64,000 nt of DNA from Robiginitomaculum_A sp036478535 (GCA_965224735.1 OZ245059.1:1-64000); one strand, 5' to 3'; positions 37,527-48,740 are shown, counted from the stretch's first letter. The notes: generated by a model not told the origin, from the letters alone. Numbers and translations are program-made.

Positions 37527-38468
37527 TTAATTGGGTAAATCAAAACGGCGTTCGCGCTTGGCTGTATATCCGCGTTCACGTAGCTGTACAATAAGACTAT
37601 CTGGTCCAACCAAATGGCCAATGCCCACAACAACCATTGCGCTCGTATCGCCGCGCATAAATTTGTCTAAGGTTTCCCCCCATCTCTCATTGCGATTTTT
37701 AAAAAGGGTTTCGTACATTTCTGGATTTTTTTCTTTGTAGGGCAGGATCATTCGTTCTTCAATAAATGGAACATTTCCAACAAGCCATTGTTCGTTCACG
37801 CGGCGCATGTCGTCTCCTACTGTATCGAAATCTGTGATAATCGCCGCAAGGTTCTCAATTTGAACCCAATCGGGCTGCAAAGCAACGGCTTCAATATAAG
37901 TCTTATTATCATCAAGGGCAATTATATGTTTTTTAGCAAATTTGGCTTTTTCGCGCATGACAACGTCAACAGAATTTTCTGCATGCAATCCAGCTTGGTT
38001 TGCCGCAGCAATGGTCAATAAATCTGCGACAAGCCAAGGCTTGAAAGCCTCCAAAGCGGTTTGCGGAATGCCAGAATTATGCGCCGCTGCTGTCATTCGT
38101 TTGAGCATAAGGCTATCTAAATGATCCGAGAGCCGTTCACCGCTAGGGTATTGCCCCAGTTTTTGTTGCAACAGGCTCATTTCCAGATCCGCCTCAAGGT
38201 CATCAGGCGTTTCAAAAAATACGGTGCCAACGCTGCTAAAGGCGGCCTGCATGTCGCGGCGTTGCCAATCAGTGTTATCGGGAAACATATGGACGCTACC
38301 AAAGAGATAAAGTGTGCTATTGCTATCCGTGACTTTCCAAATGGCTGGCCCGTCATTGCGCTTATGGGCTCGCTCGACTCGGCTTTGAACGCTGTCATTT
38401 CCCCCGCACCCGTTAAGGGCAACAAAAATAGCAGCTAAACAGATCCATTTGAGGGTTTTCACAAACAT
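37527..38468 (-). CDS. TraB/GumN-family lipoprotein
   Basis: 313 aa, lipobox VALNGC (Cys21). The TraB/GumN fold has WKVTDSNSTLYLFGSVHMFP at the start, with the conserved GSxH, the central RMTAAAHNSGIPQTALEAFKP region, and near the end DTSAMVVVGIGHLVGPDSLI with the GxxHLxG motif. These conserved His/Glu residues suggest a metal-dependent hydrolase resembling Tiki proteases; activity in bacteria is poorly defined. Monocistronic. Confidence 0.9.
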   Translation of the reverse strand: MFVKTLKWICLAAIFVALNGCGGNDSVQSRVERAHKRNDGPAIWKVTDSNSTLYLFGSVHMFPDNTDWQRRDMQAAFSSVGTVFFETPDDLEADLEMSLLQQKLGQYPSGERLSDHLDSLMLKRMTAAAHNSGIPQTALEAFKPWLVADLLTIAAANQAGLHAENSVDVVMREKAKFAKKHIIALDDNKTYIEAVALQPDWVQIENLAAIITDFDTVGDDMRRVNEQWLVGNVPFIEERMILPYKEKNPEMYETLFKNRNERWGETLDKFMRGDTSAMVVVGIGHLVGPDSLIVQLRERGYTAKRERRFDLPN

Positions 38469-38689
38469 ATGTCTTGTCTTTCATAGCGCCAAGCGCAAGT
38501 GGATTTAGAGTGCGCTAGCGTTCAGTGATTAATTACTGCGCCTCTTAGCACGGAGGCAGCCGTTTTGACAATGAGCGAATTTAAGTGAAATCTTGTGCTT
38601 GGCAAAGGGAACCGTACGCGCTATAGGGCGGTTCTATCGAGTCCGCGCCTTAAGGATCTTTCGTTCCCCAAAACGCCGCGCGCACACAC

Positions 38690-38766
<77 letters not shown>

Positions 38767-39148
38767 TTTTTCTCAATAAATACAATGATTTAAACCCACA
38801 TCACCAAATAGCCAGTATCGCTAATTTTCATCGGGCACCATGGGGGCACCAAAATAAATATCACATAAGCTAACAATATCTATTCAGAGATTAGGCAAAA
38901 ACATAGTTGATGGTTTTAATGTTGAGTGCTGGCAATCCTCTGACGGGTTCGAATAGGATAATGTACCGGCCACTAACAACGCCCCGTAAATCACCAAAGG
39001 CTTAATCTTCCTCATGATCGGCCGTTCTCATTAGTTGCAGAACATTGGAATATGGCGGGTTGATTGGTGGAAACGCATCATGTTAATGTTGCCTGCAAAT
39101 TCTAAGTTCACAAAACTATATCGGCGCGAAATGCCGGAAGGATTCTAA
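38767..39148. other. non-coding element end with a putative integrase arm site
   Basis: About 380 bp without a gene between tRNA-Arg and the helicase. At 38831-38854 lies TCGGGCACCATGGGGGCACC plus AAAA, containing GGGCACCA twice. The same 24 bp occurs in reverse complement at 48689-48712, just upstream of the integrase start. Sharing of such a doubled motif at both element ends suggests integrase arm-binding sites. A TTG-start ribosome site (GGAAGG) for the helicase lies at 39136-39141. I see nothing else here. Confidence 0.6.
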
Positions 39149-40429
39149 TTGTCAACATTAGAACAATTTCCTGATTGCTACGAGAGTGATCCTACAGTTA
39201 GCCATATTCTGGAACAGATTCACTCTGATGATAGATTCCCCATTCTTGTAACGGGAGAGGCCGGGACAGGGAAATCCACACTGGTCAATTTCATAAAGAA
39301 TGTTTGTAACATTCCAAACACGGTTGTATTAGCGCCAACAGGTGTCGCCGCTCTTAATGTAGGCGGGCAGACCATTCATTCTTTTTTTCGGTTCCCCTTC
39401 CAAGTCATTGACGAGAACGCACTAAGTAATCAGCGCCGCAATAGACTTTGGAAAAAAGTTGAACTCATAATAATAGATGAAGTTTCTATGGTTCGCGCTG
39501 ACATATTGGATGGTATCGATATTGTTTTGAGGCAAGCACAAGATGACAACCTTCCTTTTGGCGGATGCAGAGTCCTCTTAGTTGGTGATTTTTTCCAACT
39601 TCCCCCTGTGGTCCCTGCGCACGAAAGGGGGATTCTGGCGCAGATGGGCTATGGGGGACCCTTTGCGTACAATTCGAATGTCTTGGAGAATTACGCGCCC
39701 GTTCATTTTGAGCTTTCCAAAGTATTCAGGCAGAAAGACGCACATTTTGTAAGTATTTTGTCGGATCTGAGGCTGGCCCGTAATGTCGAAGATGCCGTTT
39801 CTGCACTAAACGAAATTTGTGTTAGGCCACACCGGCAAGGACATACGCCCGTCTTATTGACAGCAACAAATGCAATCGCTGAAAGATACAATAAGAAAGG
39901 TCTTCAAGAATTAGGATGCGCTGCAATAGAATATGACGGCATCACTAAAGGACGGTTCAACTTCAATAGGGTGCCAGCGCCCCTGCAACTCGCGCTAAAA
40001 AAAGGGGCGCGTGTCATGGCTGTAAAAAACGACCCCCTTAAAAGATGGGTCAACGGGTCGCTAGGGACAATCACCGACCTGAAAAGTGACGAAGTGTATG
40101 TGAAGTTTGATAGCGGTGACGCAGTGAGAAAAATTGAGCCGGTAAAATGGGAAGCGATAAGTTATAAGTGGAATGATATTAACCAAAAAATGGAGCAGGC
40201 GACAAAAGCTACCTTCCAGCAAATCCCTCTCATTTTAGCGTGGGCTGTAACAATCCACAAGGCCCAAGGATTGACGCTTGATGATGTGAGAATTGACTTG
40301 GGGCGAGGAGCATTTGCGAAGGGGCAAACTTATGTGGCATTATCACGGGCGCGGACACTCGATGGCCTATCACTGAGCGCACCTTTGCAAGTCGAAGATA
40401 TCGGGTCCCGCCTGCCCCCTCGCCGCTAG
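39149..40429 (+). CDS. PIF1/RecD-like superfamily 1 helicase
   Basis: 426 aa from a TTG start with GGAAGG upstream. SF1B motifs in order: LVTGEAGTGKSTLVNF (Walker A), VVLAPTGVAALNVGGQTIHS (Ia), IIIDEVSMVRADILD (Walker B), RVLLVGDFFQLPPV (III), then AWAVTIHKAQGLTLDDV and TYVALSRARTLDGL (V, VI). Close to the PIF1-like helicases of mobile elements and defence islands, which unwind DNA 5' to 3'. It is the first gene inside the integrative element. It converges on the cysteine desulfurase gene, so the two are not an operon. Confidence 0.9.
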   Translation: MSTLEQFPDCYESDPTVSHILEQIHSDDRFPILVTGEAGTGKSTLVNFIKNVCNIPNTVVLAPTGVAALNVGGQTIHSFFRFPFQVIDENALSNQRRNRLWKKVELIIIDEVSMVRADILDGIDIVLRQAQDDNLPFGGCRVLLVGDFFQLPPVVPAHERGILAQMGYGGPFAYNSNVLENYAPVHFELSKVFRQKDAHFVSILSDLRLARNVEDAVSALNEICVRPHRQGHTPVLLTATNAIAERYNKKGLQELGCAAIEYDGITKGRFNFNRVPAPLQLALKKGARVMAVKNDPLKRWVNGSLGTITDLKSDEVYVKFDSGDAVRKIEPVKWEAISYKWNDINQKMEQATKATFQQIPLILAWAVTIHKAQGLTLDDVRIDLGRGAFAKGQTYVALSRARTLDGLSLSAPLQVEDIGSRLPPRR

Positions 40430-40448
40430 CTTAAAACCTTAGCCTCAG

Positions 40449-41566
40449 TCAAATTAATTGGCTTGATAGAAAGTGCGCGGAATCTATAATGCTTTGACGG
40501 CTCTCACTTGGCCCAAAGCTAAACCTGATACAGTTTTCTGCCTCGGCTCTCTCAAGGCCAATAGCTTCTAAAACATGTGATGGATCGATGCTACCAGAGG
40601 CGCAAGCTGAACCAGTAGACGCAGCGATGTGCGGCTGTAGCTTCATTAGCAAATCGTGGGCATTATGGTTAAACATCACATTGAGGTTACCGCTATGCCT
40701 TTCAGTAAGGGGCGGGCCAACCACTTTGACTGAATTCTGCGCTAAAGAGGATAATGTCGCCCAAAAAAGGTTTCTTGATTTTTTGATATTTGCACGAAGC
40801 TCTTTCCCTTCGGTTCGTAATATCTGTGCAGCTTTTCCAAAGCCTGCACATAAAAATGGTGCGAGCGTGCCCGAGCGCCTGCCATCTTCTTGCCCGCCAC
40901 CACTAAGCAGAGGTCGTAGGAATTCATTGGATTGTTGAGAAACATACAAGCAACCGATACCCTTCGGCCCCATCATTTTGTGAGAAGAAAGGCTGAGGAA
41001 ATCAACACCTAACTCATCAACATCAATATTAGAATGCATAGGGCTTTGGGCTGCGTCACTATGAAAAAGAATTCCGTGCCTGCGCGCCATTTTCGCAATT
41101 TTTTTAATCGGCTGTATGGTTCCTATTTCGTTATTGACTGACATAATAGAAACAAGCGCAACATCTTGGGTAAGTATTTTTTCAAGTGCGTTCAGATCGA
41201 CACTTCCATCATCAGTAACAGGGGCTTTAATTACTTCATATTCATGTAACTCAAGTGCGTAAGCTGCTTCTAAAACGCATTTATGCTCAATAGCGCTAAC
41301 AACTATTTTTTTGCGGGTGGAATTGTTGGCAATCAAGCTTTTGATGACGGTGTTATTGGCCTCTGTCGCACCCGATGTAAAAACTATCTCTGCGCTCTCG
41401 CAACCGATTAAATAAGCTATCTGAGAGCGAGCATATTCTACAACTTCATGAGCCTCCCAACCATATTTATGGTCAGCCGAGTGGGGGTTTCCTATGGTGT
41501 TTACCATGCAATCAAGCATGACCTGATGCACCTTAGGGTGCATAGGGGTTGTAGCTTGGTGATCTA
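40449..41566 (-). pseudogene. cysteine desulfurase, 3' main part; start separated by IS5 copy 2
   Basis: PLP enzyme of the NifS/IscS/DndA class, which mobilises sulfur from cysteine. The minus strand enters from the IS junction as LDHQATTPMHPKV and holds TSGATEANNTVI, the PLP-lysine region SLSSHKMMGPKGIGC and the active-site Cys in ASTGSACASGSIDPSH. Only the first codons are missing. ATG-TTT-CTA-G at 51222-51231, on the far side of IS5 copy 3, supplies them exactly (MFLDHQATTP), giving ~372 aa. The ATG at 41543 could allow translation of a form lacking the YLDHQATTP strand. Possibly a defence-related desulfurase; dnd/ssp partners are absent. Confidence 0.85.
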
Positions 41567-41567
41567 G

Positions 41568-42410
41568 GGTCAGGACTCATTAAAGTCAATATATAACGAT
41601 TGCAGCGATGCATATTGTAGAGAAAAAGGTGTGTGCGCAGCGATCATAACGGGTTGAGACACGTCTCCAGTCTTTGAGACGCCCAAACATGTTCTCAACC
41701 TTGTGACGCTGTTTGTATAAAGTTTTATCGTATGGGATCAGTGTTTTTCGGTTTCGACGCGGCGGAATACACGGGGTAATATTGCGAGCACGTAATGCCT
41801 CTCGAAACCAGTTTGAATCATATCCTTTGTCACCCAGAAGGCATTTTGCTTTTGGAAGTTGATCTAGCAATAACCGCGCCCCTTTATGGTCGCTCATTTG
41901 TCCTTCACTCAGCAACATGACCACCGGACGACCCACACCATCACAAACCGCATGGAGTTTTGAATTTAGCCCACCTTTGGTGCGGCCAATACATCTGGGA
42001 ACATCCCCTTTTTAAGCAGACTAGCTGCGGTTCTGTGAGCTTTTAGGTGGGTTGCGTCGATTTGCAATTGTTCTGGCACACCTTCAGATGTGCTTAGCGC
42101 AATAAAGATTTTGTTGAATACACCCATTTTACTCCAACGGATAAACCGATTGTAAAGTGTCTTGTGGGGGCCATATTCTCGCGGAGCATCGCGCCATTGA
42201 AGGCCTCGTTTAAGCACATGGATAATGCCGCTGATCACACGTAAATCATCGACACGTGGTACACCGTGAGACAAGGGAAAATAAGGCTCAATACGAGCCA
42301 ATTGGGACTTCGATAGATAAAACAAATCATTCATGGTGAAAGCTCCTTTGACCATCAATGAATCACAAATTAGACAAAATGGGAATCCCTAAAATTAATA
42401 GGTCCTGACC
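41568..42410 (-). mobile_element. IS5-family element, copy 2
   Basis: 843 bp with terminal repeats GGTCAGGAC.../...GTCCTGACC and exact CTAG on both sides (41564-41567, 42411-42414). Transposase in two frames on the minus strand. This is the only full-length copy here with the catalytic Glu (KVENMFGRLKDW). It lacks the 12-bp internal duplication (SKMGSKMG) of copy 3. The left flank is the cut cysteine desulfurase and the right flank the cut STAND gene, the two halves belonging to different original loci. Confidence 0.93.
41586..42358 (-). CDS. IS5-family transposase, two overlapping frames (frameshift type)
   Basis: Frame A (42358 to 41966) begins in the IS end region, with MNDLFYLSKSQLARIEPYFP as the likely true start, and holds IDATHLKAHRTAASL with the first DDE Asp. 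Frame B continues as GRTKGGLNSKLHAVCDGVGR and carries LLGDKGYDSNWF (second Asp) and YKQRHKVENMFGRLK, matching the IS5 Y-(2)-R-(3)-E-(6)-K signature. The frames overlap near 41960-41990, so a full protein needs ribosomal frameshifting, known for two-frame IS5 members. All catalytic residues are present; it could be active. Confidence 0.88.
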
Positions 42411-43128
42411 CTAGTTTAAGCAATGAAAGAATTGATGGCGTAAAGCTGCTACTTACAGCACGACCGCACCGCAAAAGTGAAGTTATTGGTAATAGTCGCG
42501 TGGAAGAATTTCAACTAGCGCCATTCAGCAAAGAAGAAACTAAAGAGTTTCTAGAAACAAGACGAAGTAACCTTTCAGACGTTGAAATTGCTACTGCTAC
42601 AGCTAGGTCACGCGGGAACGCACGAGTTCTCGAGTACTTAGTGGAAAGTTGGGAAGAAAATGTCGTTCAAAACATAAATAATTCTGAAATTAAAGTTGAA
42701 GCACTTATCAAGCAAAAATGTCTAAATATTTTTAGAGGCCTTCATGTTTTTGGTTGGAACGATTTTGAAACCATCGAATTCTTTACCGCGATCTCTTTGT
42801 TACCCCCACCAATACCATTGGATGAATTAGCTAATGCTCTGGGTTGGTCTGTCAATCAAGTGAATAGCGCGGCATCTGACTTAGCTCCAATGTTAGAAAT
42901 GGTGAGTCATGGTGTGATATTTCGCGACGAACCGACTGAGACCTATATTCGGGAAACCTACTCTGAAGAAAGCAATGCGCAGCAAGCGATTGCTGAACGT
43001 TTGCAAAATGCACAATCATCATCAATGTATGCCGCCGATGCGTTACCGCATTTTTTGGTCGTCATAAATGATATGGATAGAGCGTTCGATCTAGCAAAGT
43101 CATCCGTGTACCCTGACAGCAAATGAAT
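42411..43128 (+). pseudogene. STAND NTPase, middle fragment (continues 52087-53342)
   Basis: Reading from the IS junction gives SLSNERIDGVKLLLTARPHR, the sensor strand that follows Walker B in STAND/AAA ATPases, then the helical and winged-helix-like parts (PFSKEETKEFLETRRSNLSD, ARSRGNARVLEYLVESW, SLLPPPIPLDELANALGWSV). Joined through the CTAG to the fragment ending DAFPKLLLS at 52087, the frame is continuous. The reading ends at a TGA at 43126-43128, where an IS200-type element has inserted. No start signal exists at 42411. Confidence 0.85.
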
Positions 43129-43129
43129 A

Positions 43130-43625
43130 ACCCCGCCCCAAGGGGCGAGGTATCAAAAGAGTGTAAGTGGTTTATCACTGTGTAGTTTTGTATATTCTTT
43201 GCCTTGGTTTTGGACGTAGCTTGTTATTGTGCTCTCATCTCCGTGACGCCCAACTGTGGATGCAAAATAACCATCACTCCAAAATTCTCCACCCCAAAGT
43301 GACTTTTTAACATGAGGACACAACCTAAATATTTCGCGTGCGGTGATACTTTTTATTACAGTGATCAACTTGGTCACTGTATAGGTCGGAACCGACTGTA
43401 CCAAAAAATGAACATGGCCTTTATCCGTTCCAATCTCCAAAAACTTTAACTGGTAACGATCTTCAATCTCCAAACAAACATCACGTAAAACTTCATCAAC
43501 TTGGGGGTCAAAAACAGCACGCCTATATTTTGCGGGAAACACAAAATGGTAAAGAAGTATCGTTACGTTATGTCGTTTATGGATATATTCGCTCACGCGA
43601 ATATTCTACGCCGCAAGCGGCGAGG
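43130..43625 (-). mobile_element. IS200/IS605-type element inserted in the STAND gene
   Basis: Bounded by hairpins GCCCCAAGGGGC (43135-43146) and GCCGCAAGCGGC (43610-43621), typical of IS200/IS605 ends, and containing only tnpA. The host gene reads up to the first hairpin and resumes right after the second. Exact ends cannot be fixed because these elements make no target duplication; simple removal leaves the frame uncertain by about one base. Confidence 0.85.
43153..43596 (-). CDS. tnpA: IS200-type Y1 transposase TnpA
   Basis: 147 aa from a GTG start. The HUH single-strand transposase fold: NVTILLYHFVFPAKYRRAVF, the HUH motif GHVHFLVQS, VTKLITVIKSITAREIF and the catalytic Tyr in STITSYVQNQG. 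It cuts and rejoins single-stranded DNA at the hairpin ends. Intact and full length, so the insertion may be recent. Confidence 0.92.
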   Translation of the reverse strand: MSEYIHKRHNVTILLYHFVFPAKYRRAVFDPQVDEVLRDVCLEIEDRYQLKFLEIGTDKGHVHFLVQSVPTYTVTKLITVIKSITAREIFRLCPHVKKSLWGGEFWSDGYFASTVGRHGDESTITSYVQNQGKEYTKLHSDKPLTLF

Positions 43626-46600
43626 AATGAAACCCTAAAAAAGATTCAATCTGATTATGGGCGCCGAAAATTAAAATTGTCACGCCTATATGCTGCCTTC
43701 AATTTAGCGGTAAAGATGCTAGACTATGATCTTCTCATAAACATTGCGATGCAACTTGCTCAAGTAGCCTCCGCAAACGCGAAAGGCGATGAGTATATAA
43801 GGCAATCTGCATCTCTAGCAACGAAGCTGGGAGATAGAGAAACGTCTCGGCGTCTCTTTAATGATCGTTCAGGTTGGCGCGGCGCTCGAAACGCAAGGCT
43901 AACGGTTGCATACAATTTTCAAGGTGAATATGACGAAGCAAGAATTCATCAAAATAGGGCAATAGGTTGGATTAATTGGCACGCTGAAAAACCTAAAGAT
44001 GATGACTTTCACAATAACGTTGGGCCAGATGAAGGGGATTATGCTGCGGTAGTTTTTTCCAGCATACTCTCAGGTGAATTTGAAATTACAAATAAAAACC
44101 TATCAAGGTTGAACTTGATCTTTGGATTATCAATTTGCAATCAGTTGGTTTCTCTTTGTGAAAAAAAACAGCTCATTGATAAAGTAAAAATTCTTGATGA
44201 CTTAGCCGCATTTGCAAGCAGTAAGGAATGTACGTCTTTGGCCCTCCAAGTGGCATTGCTATCTAAGGCTAGGGCTTTGTCTCGGCATCAATTAAAACAA
44301 ATTTCACGAGCCACAAGTTCAAGTGCAAAAAATGCAGACACACTAGGCTCGTCTGACTCCTACGATAGGGATGAATCTCATGAAGGGCGTATCACTACAG
44401 CCGCATTAACAGCAATCATTGTCAATTCCCGACAGTCGTCAAAAAGAATATTGGAGTTAATCAAAACAAAAAGGCCTTCTAGCTATGAATATAATGAGCG
44501 ACACGGACCATTTAGAGCTTGAACACCAATTATTCAATCGTGCTTGCTTTCATGGATAAAAGGACGGAAGGTAACTTACTTTGATCTTTTACCGAGTGAC
44601 GTTGTACTAAATCGAGAAGCGAAAAATATCGTTGATACTGCGTCTCTTTTGAAGTTTCTCCAAGGTTTGTATGTTTCTAGACCTTCAAGAGCAAAGAATA
44701 AAAATAAACTAAAAAAACAATTTGGCCACCAAGAAGCTCAAAATATCTCTAACTCCATAGAGTTAGCTCTTACTTTGATGAGGCCTTTGGAAGCAAAAAT
44801 ACTTGGTTCTCAGCACCTAGAATTTGAGTCTTTCAGTGAATTCTTAGATGCCTGGAAACCAAAGTTAAACCCTTCGGCACATTGGCGGTCGGAAAGTGGT
44901 AGAGACAGCCTTTGTCGCGGCCTTGGTTTTCGTATAGCAAAATTATTCTTTCGCTTTTCTGAAAAAGTCTCAAAGTCTAATTGTGAAACAGTCTTAAAAA
45001 TAATTAGTCAAAATCGGTATACCATTCACGATAAGCTAGGCGTTGTTTCCACAATAGCCAAACACGATGATTTACATGAAGTTTTGGGGAAATTTGCAAA
45101 AACACTAGCAACAGATATTTGCAAAGATGAGTCTATTGAGCAACGTGGGGATCAATTCTTAAGGTTAACTTCTGCTTTGTTGCCGATGAGCATCTCTGAA
45201 TCAAAAGAATATTATAAAGAAGGTTTGTCGCAGTTAGACCAAATGGGTGGAGAAGATTATGACTTAGTTTACTCCGTACTTCATTATGCTGCGGAACAAC
45301 ATGGCGTAAATATAAAGCCCGGCCTTGGTCACCGCCTAATGAATTTGTGCCAAGTTATTTTTCACGATGAACCAAGCAAATTTGGTTGGACATTATTTGG
45401 TCGTGCTACCGCTCAATCTGTAGGTTTGTCAGCAATCCCCAAACTAATACGTTGGAGTGATCAAGATGTAGTAGAATACTCCTATGGACTTCCTCAGCTT
45501 GCCTCATTTTTAGCCAAAAAGGGAGCCTTGGATGGACGAAGGGCCGCAGTTTTGCTTAACCTGTGTGAAGATCATTCGTGGCACGAATGGCATATAGGCA
45601 AAGGAATTACTGATATATTGAGTTGCACTCCAAAAGCTTATCATCAGAAAATATTTTCTCTTACAGTTGATAAACTACTTAGGGAACACGCATTTGGAGG
45701 GTATGAATCAACTTGGAAAAGTCTCTTAGAAGTTATTTCTACGTTTCCCAATTCTGGCAACACATCAGATTGTGAGCAACTTAAGAAACTAGCTAATATA
45801 GCAAAACATAAGCGAAAAGAAGAAAACAATCGGCGAAATCATAGTAGCTATGAAAGATCTGAAAAAGCGATTGCGGAGCAAACAGCAGCGGAAGTTAAGC
45901 GTGAGAAAGCATTTTTAAGCGTTGCTAATTCTTGCGCCCACAATTCCTCGGCATCTATAGACGTTAGCCTGCAAAAACTGCAAGTTGACGAGAGCTTTTC
46001 ATTTAGATTAGATCGCCGCCTGATCAATCACCTGCGCGATACCTGTAAATATGATGATCGGCTTGCTTTTACACTAGCCCTCACTGAAGCTACAACATTG
46101 GCATTCGATGACATAATAGAAGCTATTATTCAAAACATGGAGGCATGGGCTGCATCTACCAAGCATCTCGTGAGTAACTCAAAAAAAATATTGAAAAGTG
46201 TTTTTGCCCAGAAAGGCACAGAGTTGTTCCATTTACGATACTCTGGGATTTCGCGTCAAATTTATCTAATGAGCGAATTTTGTGATGATGCGAAGTTCGT
46301 CAAAACATTGATATTGGAAACTATAGCAAAAGAGCGAATGCAGCTCGGCGGCGACGAGTGGTTACAAGTAGCGAATAGTCTTTGCAGTCTAGCTTCAGAA
46401 ACAGCTTCATTCGAGGCTCTTGAAGGTTTGTTGTCAGGAGGTATGGCAAAGGTAGCTGATGAAATAGGTGATGATAATTACCAGTTAGTATTCGGTGAAG
46501 ATAAAGAACAAAGTGATTTGATTGCAGAAGTGCTTTGGCACCTCATGGGTAGTGAGGACGCCTATGAAAGGTGGACAGCCGCGAAAGCATTAAGCAGTTT

Positions 46601-48110
46601 GGTTGAGCTTGAATTATTTGAAGAGTTAAAAAAGTTTTTTGACTTATTTTATACTGAAAATATAGCAATACTAACATCACCAGATAAGGTGCTCTCATTT
46701 CAAAATTCGCAACAATGGTTTTTAATGGGTTTGAGCAGGGCAACTCTTTTTTATCCCGAAGAACTGCAATTCTTGCGAGGACACCTATTAGAGTTGGCAC
46801 AGAAAAAAGAACTACACGTCATACACAAACTCCATATTGCTAGATGCTTAAAAAACCTTTCATGCAATAAAGAGCAAAATACAGAGTCCCAAGCTATTTG
46901 GAACGAGGTTATTACACCACCACTGGAATACATTAAACAACAAGGGTGGCCTCAACCAACGAAAGCCAAAACTGAATTCGATTTTGATTTTGATTTTACT
47001 AAGTATTCTGTTGATGACCTTGGCGATTTATTTGGAATGTCAAAAGGGGAAGCAAGCGATTCTGTGGCTAATGAAATAACAAAAAAATGGCCTTTAGCAA
47101 AGGACATGAAATATTTTTCTGGTCGTTGGCGGTATAGAGTATCTAGAACCGATAGGTACGAAACCTTTAGCGAACATGTACAGAAGCACGCACTTCTTTC
47201 TGCGGCAACAACGCTTTATATGAACAAACCCATTGTTAGAAAAAGTTATCATGATGACGACACCGATCCTTGGTTAGAATGGTTGCGTTCACACGACGTA
47301 ACCTTTGAAGATGGTAGTTGGTTGGCGGATTGGAAAGATAAAATTCCAAGCCAAGCCAAAGAGCACTTACTAGGAGGACGTGAAAACAATCAAGAGACGC
47401 TCGCGACTCAGAGTAACCTTTTGGACAAAGTAGGCCTTTTACCATCAAACCAAGGGCAAATGATTCCAATCTTTGGGCATTGGAAGTCATCGGAAGGTGT
47501 TTATGTCCGAATTCAGACCGCTCTAACGGCAAAGCATGGTTCAATAAAGACCTGTACCGAGTTTTCGCGAAGGGAAGATCATAATTTGTGGCTACCGGTC
47601 TTCGGCTCTGATGGTTATGATTGTAAACACAGAGATAAATCACCGTTCGAGCCGTTTATTTGGGAACCGGAACCTTATCCAATTGGCATAGATGAAGGTG
47701 ACAAACCCGCCTGCCGAGGAGCAATGTCGCGCCCAAGGTTGGGGGTTGAGTTAACTGAGTATTTTGACTTAAGTATGGCTGAGAAACAAAGGCATTGGTA
47801 CGACTCTAAGGGAAACATTGCTTTAGAAAGTCAGGTGTGGGGGCAATGGGAAACAGATCCCGAGAACTATCATCAGAGAAACCAGTTTCAAGATGATGGA
47901 GTTATTCTTTGGGCGTCACAGGATTGGTTGAACTCTGCATTGGCAAATATGAATAAACGGCTTGTTTATCATGTTACATTTGCAAAACATAAACCGAGGC
48001 ATGGATACGATGATGACGAAGGATTAAAGGCAGTATATGTCGGCGTTAGAACTGAACAAAACCCCCTTCGAATTTGGTACGCTAAAACAGCCTCAAAAGT
48101 TTCCTACTAG
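43622..48110 (+). pseudogene. STAND NTPase, C-terminal sensor region, with in-frame TGA
   Basis: From the IS200 end the frame reads NETLKKIQSDYGRRKLKLSR and runs to TAG at 48110, about 1,495 codons, interrupted by one TGA at 44520-44522 (GPFRA-stop-TPIIQS); both sides are in the same frame with no other stop. The region is alpha-helical, TPR-like at first (YDLLINIAMQLAQVA; DYAAVVFSSILSGEF) and ends in a non-helical domain (WGQWETDPENYHQRNQFQDD). In Avs-type STAND proteins this long C-terminus senses phage proteins. A TTG at 44544 could start a separate product, but as a remnant. Confidence 0.8.
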
Positions 48111-48506
48111 GAACACTGACTAATATTAGACTTGAGGGGTATCAAGATATTATCATCCACTTATTTCAGGTGTAAGCTTGCAATGAAGTCCCTAGTGCCT
48201 AAGTAACGACTGTTTGTTCTGACCAGTTAAACGAAGTTTGGGTATTTGGTCAACCAGATCCCACTGAGTCCGATGTCCGCTTTGGAGATGGTTATACTAT
48301 TTTGGCAATCTACTGGTACAGGTCACACTAACGAAATGTTCGGATGTGGGGTGGTCAGTATTTAGGCGGTGTGTTTGGCATCTTCAAGAAAGTTGGCCCG
48401 TGAGTTTATCTCCACATACAATAAATGTTGGGTTTCATTTGCTTCCGTGACGCTTCCGTTAAACTAATTGAAATTTACTGAAACTATGGTAACCTATTGA
48501 AAAGAC
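48111..48506. other. non-coding stretch between STAND 3' end and att copy
   Basis: Nearly 400 bp without a gene that I can support. It has no obvious terminator hairpin, no IS end and no similarity to the neighbouring coding regions visible by eye; only a small repeat (GCTTCCGTGACGCTTCCG near 48440) stands out. It would be the outside flank of the integrated element after re-inversion. Confidence 0.5.
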
Positions 48507-48551
48507 TGGTGCACCCGGCGCGATTCGAACGCGCGACCTCTGCCTTCGGAG
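48507..48551 (-). other. att copy: 45-bp duplicate of the tRNA-Arg 3' end
   Basis: Reverse complement of 38722-38766, from TGGTGCACCC to CTTCGGAG; identity stops at the anticodon loop. It is now inverted relative to tRNA-Arg, which is wrong for flanking att sites, but becomes direct once the segment 42411-51231 is turned back. It lies 190 bp upstream of the integrase start. Confidence 0.88.
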
Positions 48552-48688
48552 TTACGTGTCGTTGGTTTTTCTGGAGTTCACCATAGTGCTATAATGGTAT
48601 ATTTAGTTATATATAACAATGATTTATGCCGCATGTAATTTTAAACTTATATTTTTTACTTTCCCCAAATAGGCTCGAATGTTATGCT

Positions 48689-48712
48689 TTTTGGTGCCCC
48701 CATGGTGCCCGA
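48689..48712 (-). promoter_or_regulatory. putative integrase arm-binding site
   Basis: The complement contains GGGCACCATGGGGGCACC, a doubled GGGCACCA motif identical over 24 bp to 38831-38854 at the other element end. It lies 28 bp before the integrase ATG, so integrase binding here might also repress its own promoter. Inference from position and sharing only. Confidence 0.55.
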
Positions 48713-48740
48713 TTTGACCCCTGTCTATAAAGAGTGAGAA

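Noticed and set aside
44520..44522. TGA as a selenocysteine codon
   Set aside because: The gene carries other disabling lesions and no selenoprotein family or downstream hairpin is evident; a nonsense mutation is simpler.
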